Source: Xylanimonas cellulosilytica DSM 15894 (GTDB taxonomy: Bacteria; Actinomycetota; Actinomycetes; Actinomycetales; Cellulomonadaceae). Taken from it: DNA of 64,000 bases. Under the pieces are notes generated by a model that made no database searches, had not been told where the DNA came from, and worked only from the letters and a program-made list of their open reading frames with translations. Position 1 is the first letter of the stretch, and each line of letters starts with the position of its first letter. A program made the position numbers and the translations under genes. The stretch lies in NCBI RefSeq assembly GCF_000024965.1, contig NC_013530.1, forward strand, positions 248,001 to 312,000, given 5' to 3'. This document shows, piece after piece, positions 58,232 through 64,000 of this stretch.

Positions 58232-59782
58232 ATGCAGGACGAGGCCCCGATCCTCGAGATGCGGTCGATCACCAAGACGTTCCCCGGCGTCAAGGCGCTG
58301 GACGACGTCTCCATGACCGTCAGGCGCGGCGAGATCCACGCGATCTGCGGTGAGAACGGCGCGGGGAAGTCCACGCTCATGAAGGTGCTGTCCGGGGTCT
58401 ACCCGCACGGCACGTACGAAGGGGACATCTACTACAAGGGCGAAGAGGTCCAGTTCAAGGACATCCGCTCGTCCGAGAACGCCGGCATCGTCATCATCCA
58501 CCAGGAGCTGGCGCTCATCCCCGAGCTCTCCGTGGCCGAGAACATCTTCCTCGGCAACGAGCAGCGCGGCCCCTTCGGGATCGACTGGGAGACCACGCGC
58601 GAGAAGGCCAAGGAGCTGCTCGCGAGGGTCGACCTCAACGTCGACCCGATGACGCAGATCAAGAACCTCGGCGTCGGTCAGCAGCAGCTCGTGGAGATCG
58701 CGCGCGCCCTGTCCAAGGACGTCGAGCTCCTCATCCTGGACGAGCCGACGGCGGCGCTCAACGAGCACGATTCCATGCTCCTGCTCGAACTGTTGCGCGG
58801 GCTGCGCTCCAAGGGTCTGACCTGCATCATCATCTCGCACAAGCTCAACGAGATCATGGCGATCTCGGACACGATCACGGTGATCCGAGACGGCCTGTCG
58901 ATCGCGACGATGGACGTCACCCAGGGCGACGTCGACGAGGACCGCATCATCCGCGCGATGGTGGGCCGCTCCCTCGAGTCACGGTTCCCGCCGCACACCC
59001 CCAACATCGGCGACGTCTTCTTCGAGGTCAAGGACTGGACGGTCGAGCACCCCCAGCTCCCGGGGCGCCTGGTGGCCAAGGGGTCGAGCTTCTTCGTCCG
59101 GCGCGGGGAGATCATCGGCTTCGCCGGGATCATGGGCGCCGGCCGCACCGAGCTCGCCCGGTCGCTCTTCGGGCGCTCCTACGGGCGCTACCTGGGCGGC
59201 ACCATCGCGATGCACGGCAAGGAGATCAAGGTCCCCACCGTCGCGGCGGCCATCGAGCACGGCATCTCCTACGTCACCGAGGACCGCAAGGCGCTCGGCC
59301 TCAACCTGCTCGACGACATCCAGACGACGGTGGTCTCCGCCGACCTGAAGAAGGTCAAGCCCGGCTGGGCGCTGGACGACACGCTGATCCACCAGGCCGG
59401 CGAGCGCGCCCGCAAGGCGTTCCGGATCAAGGCGAACAGCGTCTCGGTCGGCGTCGCCAAGCTCTCCGGCGGCAACCAGCAGAAGGCGCTCCTGGGCAAG
59501 TGGCTCTTCCCGGAGCCGGAGCTGCTGATCGTCGACGAACCGACACGCGGTATCGACGTTGGCGCCAAGTACGAGATCTACGGCCTCATCAACGAGCTCG
59601 CGCGGGCGGGCAAGGGCGTCGTCGTCATCTCGTCGGAGCTGCCGGAGCTGATCGGGCTCTGCGACCGCATCTACACGATCTTCGAGGGCGCGATCACCGG
59701 TGTCATCGACCGGGCCGACGCCGACCAGGAAAAGCTCATGCGGCTCATGACCGGCGTCGGTGCCGACGCCGACGCCGCCTGA
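58232..59782 (+). CDS. Sugar ABC transporter ATP-binding protein, GguA/MmsA type (two ATPase domains)
   Basis: 516 aa with two fused nucleotide-binding domains. The first has Walker A GENGAGKST, Walker B LLILDEPTAAL and H-loop SHKLNEI. The second has a degenerate A-loop region (GIMGAGRTELARSL), signature LSGGNQQK and Walker B LLIVDEPTRGID, as in the monosaccharide family. IHQELALIPELSVAENIFLGNE is typical of the GguA/MmsA branch that powers import of galactose, arabinose, xylose and glucose. First gene of the operon with gguB and chvE. Confidence 0.93.
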   Translation: MQDEAPILEMRSITKTFPGVKALDDVSMTVRRGEIHAICGENGAGKSTLMKVLSGVYPHGTYEGDIYYKGEEVQFKDIRSSENAGIVIIHQELALIPELSVAENIFLGNEQRGPFGIDWETTREKAKELLARVDLNVDPMTQIKNLGVGQQQLVEIARALSKDVELLILDEPTAALNEHDSMLLLELLRGLRSKGLTCIIISHKLNEIMAISDTITVIRDGLSIATMDVTQGDVDEDRIIRAMVGRSLESRFPPHTPNIGDVFFEVKDWTVEHPQLPGRLVAKGSSFFVRRGEIIGFAGIMGAGRTELARSLFGRSYGRYLGGTIAMHGKEIKVPTVAAAIEHGISYVTEDRKALGLNLLDDIQTTVVSADLKKVKPGWALDDTLIHQAGERARKAFRIKANSVSVGVAKLSGGNQQKALLGKWLFPEPELLIVDEPTRGIDVGAKYEIYGLINELARAGKGVVVISSELPELIGLCDRIYTIFEGAITGVIDRADADQEKLMRLMTGVGADADAA

Positions 59783-59814
59783 GCCGGGCCCACCGACCAG
59801 AAAGACGAAGGACG

Positions 59815-61077
59815 ATGATCGAAGCACTCAAGGAACTCTTCAGAGGCGGGGCCCGCAAGTCCGGCATGGTGATCGCCCTGCTCTTCCTGGTCCTCCTCTT
59901 CAACTGGCTGACCGACGGCCTCGTGGTGACACCCGGCAACGCCCAGAGCATCATCTTCGGCAATGCCCACATCCTGGTGATGACGATGGGCATGGTCATG
60001 GTGATCATCGCCGGGCACATCGACCTGTCGGTGGGGTCGGTCGCGGCCGCCACCGGCGTCATCGTCGCCGTCGCCACCCGCGACTGGGGCGTCCCGTGGT
60101 GGGCAGGCATTCTGCTCGGCCTGGCCGTCGGCGCGCTCATCGGAGCCTGGCAAGGCTTCTGGGTGGCCTACGTCGGCATCCCAGGCTTCATCACCACGTT
60201 GGCCGGCATGATGCTCTTCCGCGGCCTGCACCTGTACATCTCCAGGGAGGCCGGTACGAACGTCCGGGTGCCGCAGGAGATGTGGTTCATCGGATCGGGG
60301 CACCTACCCGAGTGGGGTCCCGACACCGGGCTCAACAACTCGACGCTGCTGCTCGGCGTCATCGGCATCGCGCTGGTCGTGTGGGTCGAGTTCCGCAAGC
60401 GCGCCACGGCCAAGCGCCTCGAGGGCAAGCCGCTGTCGACGGCCCTCTCGCTGCTGCGGGCCGGCGGCCTGTCGGTCGTGCTCGGCTACCTCACCTGGCT
60501 GTTCGGCTCCGGCCGGCCGGGCACGTCGTTCCCGGTGACGGGCCTGATCCTGCTGGTCATCGCGGGCATCTACTGGTTCCTGTCCACCAAGACCATCACG
60601 GGCCGCAACGTCTACGCCGTCGGTGGCAACCGGGCCGCGGCCGCGCTGTCCGGCGTGAACATCAAGCGCACCAACTTCCTGGTCATGCTGAACATGTCGC
60701 TGCTCGCCTCCGTCGCGGCGATCCTGTTCATCAGCCGATCCCGCACCACCGGTCCGGCCGACGGTACGGGGTGGGAGCTCGACGTCATCGCGGCCGTCTT
60801 CATCGGTGGTGCGGCGGTCTCCGGCGGCATCGGCACCGTGACCGGCTCGCTCATCGGTGGCCTGGTCATGGCGGTGCTCAACAACGGCCTGCAGCTCATG
60901 TCCGTCGAGGCGCCGCAGACCAACATGATCAAGGGCCTCGTGCTGCTCGCCGCCGTGGCCTTCGACGTCTACAACAAGGTCCAGGGCCGCCCGTCGATCA
61001 TCGGCAGGATCACCGACTCCTTCAGGAGGTCTCCGACGGCGCCCACCGCGCCGGCCCCCACGAAGCCCACGGCTTGA
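59815..61077 (+). CDS. Sugar ABC transporter permease, GguB/MmsB type
   Basis: 420 aa, longer than RbsC-type permeases, with 10-12 helices. Family markers: MGMVMVIIAGHIDLSVGSVAA, VGIPGFITTLAGMMLFRGL, GRNVYAVGGNRAAAALSGV and the coupling-helix stretch AVFIGGAAVSGGIGTV. The extra middle segment (WVEFRKRATAKRLEGKPL) is characteristic of GguB. Thirty-two bases after the ATPase gene. A short hairpin separates it from the binding-protein gene. Confidence 0.93.
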   Translation: MIEALKELFRGGARKSGMVIALLFLVLLFNWLTDGLVVTPGNAQSIIFGNAHILVMTMGMVMVIIAGHIDLSVGSVAAATGVIVAVATRDWGVPWWAGILLGLAVGALIGAWQGFWVAYVGIPGFITTLAGMMLFRGLHLYISREAGTNVRVPQEMWFIGSGHLPEWGPDTGLNNSTLLLGVIGIALVVWVEFRKRATAKRLEGKPLSTALSLLRAGGLSVVLGYLTWLFGSGRPGTSFPVTGLILLVIAGIYWFLSTKTITGRNVYAVGGNRAAAALSGVNIKRTNFLVMLNMSLLASVAAILFISRSRTTGPADGTGWELDVIAAVFIGGAAVSGGIGTVTGSLIGGLVMAVLNNGLQLMSVEAPQTNMIKGLVLLAAVAFDVYNKVQGRPSIIGRITDSFRRSPTAPTAPAPTKPTA

Positions 61078-61088
61078 CATCAACCCGG

Positions 61089-61110
61089 CCAGCAGGGACG
61101 AACCTGCTGG
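61089..61110 (+). promoter_or_regulatory. Intra-operon RNA hairpin between permease and binding-protein genes
   Basis: CCAGCAGG and CCTGCTGG are perfectly inverted around six bases. In many sugar ABC operons such a hairpin protects or separates the highly expressed binding-protein message; that role is inferred here. Confidence 0.65.
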
Positions 61111-61127
61111 CTACAGAAAGGTGCACC

Positions 61128-62243
61128 ATGAAGAAGTTCAAGACAGGTGCGGCGCTCGCCGCCGTGGCCATGGCCGGCGCGTTCGTCCTCAGCGGTTGCG
61201 GTGAAGGCCGCGGCAGCGGCGACGCGACCGACGCCGCCGCCGCCGACGGTGCCGGCTTCGCGGCAGACGCCGTGATCGGTGTCTCCCTGCCGCAGCAGAC
61301 GTCGGAGAACTGGGTCCTCGCCGAGGACCTGTTCAACGACGGCCTGAGCGAGGCCGGCTTCGAGCCGATCGTGCAGTTCGCGAACGCCGGCGTGGGCGAG
61401 CAGCAGAACCAGGTCCAGGCCATGATCGAGCGCGGGGCGGAGGTCATCGTCATCGGTGCGGTCGACGGCGCCCAGCTCGGCACGCAGCTCGAGGCCGCTC
61501 ACGCGGCCGGCATCACGGTCATCGCGTACGACCGGATGCTGACCCAGACGCCCGACGTCGACCTGTACGTCGCGTTCGACAACTTCCAGGTGGGCGTGCT
61601 CCAGGGCACCGCGCTGCTGGAGGGCCTCGAGGCGCGCAAGGCGGGCGCCTCGCCGTGGAACATCGAGCTGATCGCCGGCTCGGCCGACGACGCCAACTCG
61701 ACGCCGTTCTTCGAGGGTGCGATGAGCATCCTGCAGCCGAAGATCGACGACGGCACCCTGAACGTCGTCTCGGGTCAGACGACGTTCGACCAGGTGGCCA
61801 CCGCCGGCTGGCTCGCCGACAACGCACAGCGCCGCATGGACACGCTCCTGTCCGGCTTCTACAACGACGGCACCGAGCTTCACGGCGTGCTGTCCCCGAA
61901 CGACACGCTGGCCCGCGCGGCGCTCACGGCCGTCGACTCGGCCGGCCTCGATGTCCCGGTCGTCACCGGTCAGGACTCCGAGGTCGAGTCGGTGCGCTCG
62001 ATCATGCAGGGCATCCAGTACTCGACCATCTACAAGGACACCCGTGAGCTGGTGGCCGAGACCATCCGCCAGGTCCAGCGCGCGCAGGCCGGCGACGACT
62101 TCGAGTCCAACGACACGGTCAACAACGGCGTCCAGGACGTCCCGACGTTCTTCCTCCCGCCGGTCATCGTGACCCAGGAGAACGCCGTCGAGGTGTTCGC
62201 CGGCGACCCGATCCTCGAGCCCGTGATGAGCGAGTTCGAGTGA
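61128..62243 (+). CDS. chvE: Sugar-binding lipoprotein, ChvE type
   Basis: 371 aa. Signal peptide with lipobox LSGC. Type I periplasmic-binding fold with IGVSLPQQTSENWVLAEDLF, VIAYDRMLTQTPDVDLYVAFDN and GVLSPNDTLARAALTAV, all strongly ChvE-like. ChvE-type proteins bind galactose, arabinose, xylose and related sugars. Ends the operon before a strong terminator. The nearby alpha-galactosidase suggests galactose as one ligand. Confidence 0.93.
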   Translation: MKKFKTGAALAAVAMAGAFVLSGCGEGRGSGDATDAAAADGAGFAADAVIGVSLPQQTSENWVLAEDLFNDGLSEAGFEPIVQFANAGVGEQQNQVQAMIERGAEVIVIGAVDGAQLGTQLEAAHAAGITVIAYDRMLTQTPDVDLYVAFDNFQVGVLQGTALLEGLEARKAGASPWNIELIAGSADDANSTPFFEGAMSILQPKIDDGTLNVVSGQTTFDQVATAGWLADNAQRRMDTLLSGFYNDGTELHGVLSPNDTLARAALTAVDSAGLDVPVVTGQDSEVESVRSIMQGIQYSTIYKDTRELVAETIRQVQRAQAGDDFESNDTVNNGVQDVPTFFLPPVIVTQENAVEVFAGDPILEPVMSEFE

Positions 62244-62274
62244 CGGTCACCGCCGTCTGAACGTCACGCAGCGG

Positions 62275-62303
62275 AGCGGTCCACGGGTTTCCCGTGGGCC
62301 GCT
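62275..62303 (+). terminator. Terminator of the sugar ABC operon
   Basis: 13-pair stem (62275-62287 with 62291-62303, one G-T wobble) and a TTT loop, 31 bases after the chvE stop and before the convergent GH36 gene. Confidence 0.85.
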
Positions 62304-62329
62304 TCGCGCTGTCCGGCGTCAGACGGCGG

Positions 62330-64000
62330 TCAGACCGCCGTCAGGTGCAGCACCAGCGCCTGCACCGGCCACAGCGTCGGCAGTTGCAGCCCGACGTCGG
62401 TCAGGACGCGTCCGGGCACGACGACCGGATCCTTGCCCAGCCACCCGGGTGTCACCCAGCCCCAGCGTGCGGCGCCGACGTCGTCGCGCACCCGGACGGC
62501 GTAGGACCGTGACGGGTCGAGGCCGGGCAGGCGCAGCCGTTCGGCGAGCGCCTCCTCGGGGGCGGCGAGGCACGCGACCGTCCACACCGCCTGCGAACGG
62601 TCCGGCGCGACGACGCCGCGGGCGCGGAGCACCGGGTCGGCGACGTCGGCGTGCACCACCGTGCCGGTGTGCAGCAGCCCGCGCAGCTCGCGGTACAGCG
62701 CGGCGAGCGCCGCGACACCCTCCAGGTCCGACGGCGCGGCGTCGAGCAGGTTCCACTCCAGCCCGGCGTGCCCGGTCAGGGCGAGCGCCGCCCGGAAGGA
62801 CAGGTCGGTGGCCCGGTGCGTCGAGTGCGCCGGGGACGGCCCGACGTGCGCGCCGATGAGCTCCGGCGGCAGCACGAGCTCCGTCCAGCGGTGCACGTCC
62901 CACCGGTCGACGGGGTCGTTGTTGTCGCTGGCCCAGACCCGGTCGGTGTGCGCGAGCACCCCGAGGTCCGTGCGCGCCCCGCCCGAGGAGCACGACTCGA
63001 TCTCGAGGCCGGGGTGCTCGGCCCGGAGGGCGTCCATGAGCCGGTACGCGGCCAGCGTCTGGGCGCGCGTGCCGGGGCGGCCCGTGTGTGACGGGTCGTG
63101 GTGGACAGCCTCGACCAGGTCACGGTTGTGGTCCCACTTGACGTAGTCGACGCCGAGCCGGCGGATCGCGTCGGACATCTGCCCGCGGACGTGCTCGAAC
63201 GCGTCGGGGTTCGCGAGGTCCAGGACGTACTGGGAGCGGAACGACAGCCCTTCGGGGGAGGGCACGGACTCGGGGCTGCCGAGCACCCAGTCCGGGTGGG
63301 CGCGCGCCACCTGCGAGTCGAGCGAGATCATCTCGGGCTCGAACCACAGCCCGAGCTGCATCCCCAGGTCGTGCACCAGCGCGGCCAGCGGCTCCAGCCC
63401 GTCCGGGTACACGTGGGGGTCCACCACCCAGTCGCCCAGCGAGGTCGTGTCGTCGCGCCGGCCCAGGAACCAGCCGTCGTCGAGCACGAAGCGTTCGACG
63501 CCGACGCGCGCGGCTTGCCGGGCGAGCGCCTCGAGCCGCGCGGGGTCGTGGTCGAAGTACACGGCCTCCCAGGTGTTGAGCACGAGCGGTCGTGGGGTGC
63601 GCGGGTGTCGCGCGCGGGCGCGCAGGTGCGTGTGGAAGCGGTCCGAGATCCCGTCGAGACCGGCGTCGGACCAGGCGAAGTACGCCGTCGGGGTCCGGTA
63701 GGTATCGCCCGGTACGAGGCGCACCTCGTGCGGGCGCAGCAGCTCGCCCGCGCCGAGCAGGGTGACGTGCTCGGTGACCCGGTCGATGCGGTGCCGCACG
63801 TCGGCGCTCCAGCCCAGGTGCACCGCCCAGACCTCGCCCGACCGGTGGCGGGGCGCCCCCGCGGACGCGAGCGTCACCCACGGCTGGTCGTGCCCGGGCC
63901 GTCCGCGCCGCGACTCGCGCAGCCACGTCCCGCGCGGCATCGCCGCCGTCGTCGGCGTCTTCTCGCGGTTCCAGCGGCCGCCGAACGAGGTGAGCGTGTC
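62330..64000 (-). CDS. GH36 alpha-galactosidase (5' end beyond window)
   Basis: At least 556 aa are encoded; the frame is open through the window edge (LTSFGGRWNRE just before MPRGTWLRESRRG), so the N-terminus is missing. It hydrolyses alpha-1,6-galactosides such as melibiose and raffinose. GH36 motifs are NTWEAVYFDHD, FVLDDGWFLGRRDD, LWFEPEMI, the nucleophile in VDYVKWDHNRD, CSSGGARTDLG and the acid/base in WASDNNDPVDR. No signal peptide can be judged. Convergent with the ChvE-type operon, which probably imports the released sugar. Confidence 0.95.
   Translation of the reverse strand, partial: DTLTSFGGRWNREKTPTTAAMPRGTWLRESRRGRPGHDQPWVTLASAGAPRHRSGEVWAVHLGWSADVRHRIDRVTEHVTLLGAGELLRPHEVRLVPGDTYRTPTAYFAWSDAGLDGISDRFHTHLRARARHPRTPRPLVLNTWEAVYFDHDPARLEALARQAARVGVERFVLDDGWFLGRRDDTTSLGDWVVDPHVYPDGLEPLAALVHDLGMQLGLWFEPEMISLDSQVARAHPDWVLGSPESVPSPEGLSFRSQYVLDLANPDAFEHVRGQMSDAIRRLGVDYVKWDHNRDLVEAVHHDPSHTGRPGTRAQTLAAYRLMDALRAEHPGLEIESCSSGGARTDLGVLAHTDRVWASDNNDPVDRWDVHRWTELVLPPELIGAHVGPSPAHSTHRATDLSFRAALALTGHAGLEWNLLDAAPSDLEGVAALAALYRELRGLLHTGTVVHADVADPVLRARGVVAPDRSQAVWTVACLAAPEEALAERLRLPGLDPSRSYAVRVRDDVGAARWGWVTPGWLGKDPVVVPGRVLTDVGLQLPTLWPVQALVLHLTAV

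Overview
The window is a 64 kb piece of a very GC-rich actinobacterial chromosome with frequent GTG starts, one TTG start and many ATGA/GTGA overlaps. A mycothiol-nitroreductase homologue, a GH6 cellulase behind a CebR-like box, a GH18 chitinase, a GH81 glucanase and a beta-glucan synthase operon point to a polysaccharide-degrading member of Micrococcales, such as a Cellulomonas or Promicromonosporaceae relative. That placement is inference. No phage, CRISPR array or intact insertion sequence was seen.

Layout. 0-11.4 kb: tadA, an AI-2E family permease and an ABC exporter; a NarL-type two-component pair with a DUF4097 solenoid protein; an FAD oxidoreductase; a small membrane pair (HTTM type); a sirtuin. 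Three clusters of a palindromic repeat lie here, two of them inside open reading frames. 11.5-14.3 kb: secreted chitinase, tRNA-Ser(CGA) and a gene-poor scar with a perfect 52-bp palindrome. 14.3-24.7 kb: alcohol dehydrogenase, two glycosyltransferases, mntH with a palindromic operator, acyl-CoA dehydrogenase, pnuC, an MFS/TetR pair and a DsbA-fold protein. 24.9-29.6 kb: a three-gene operon of processive GT2 synthase, lipoyl-type accessory protein and GH81 lipoprotein, best read as a beta-1,3-glucan (curdlan-like) locus. 29.7-34.8 kb: uracil/xanthine permease, LytR_C protein, ParB-like small protein, GH6 cellulase and siderophore-interacting protein with an iron box. 34.8-40.7 kb: an accessory stretch with unknown genes, a two-component pair and a solitary PD-(D/E)XK protein.

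40.9-48.0 kb is the most unusual region. A response regulator and two histidine kinases surround two paralogous DctP-type lipoproteins that have no TRAP membrane subunits. One kinase keeps the phospho-acceptor histidine but has lost its ATP-binding motifs. The other keeps a complete ATP-binding domain but has glutamine in place of the acceptor histidine. Together they would make one working kinase, so the locus may be a split, trans-phosphorylating sensory system fed by extracellular binding proteins.

48.1-64 kb: tRNA-Ser(GGA), the SRP RNA, metQNI, a phd-doc module and dnaX, with metQNI and phd-doc lying between ffs and dnaX; then a serine hydrolase and a carbohydrate locus of ROK regulator, ChvE-GguAB-type sugar ABC transporter and a divergent-facing GH36 alpha-galactosidase that runs off the window.

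All assignments come from reading sequence and recalling family motifs; no searches were run.
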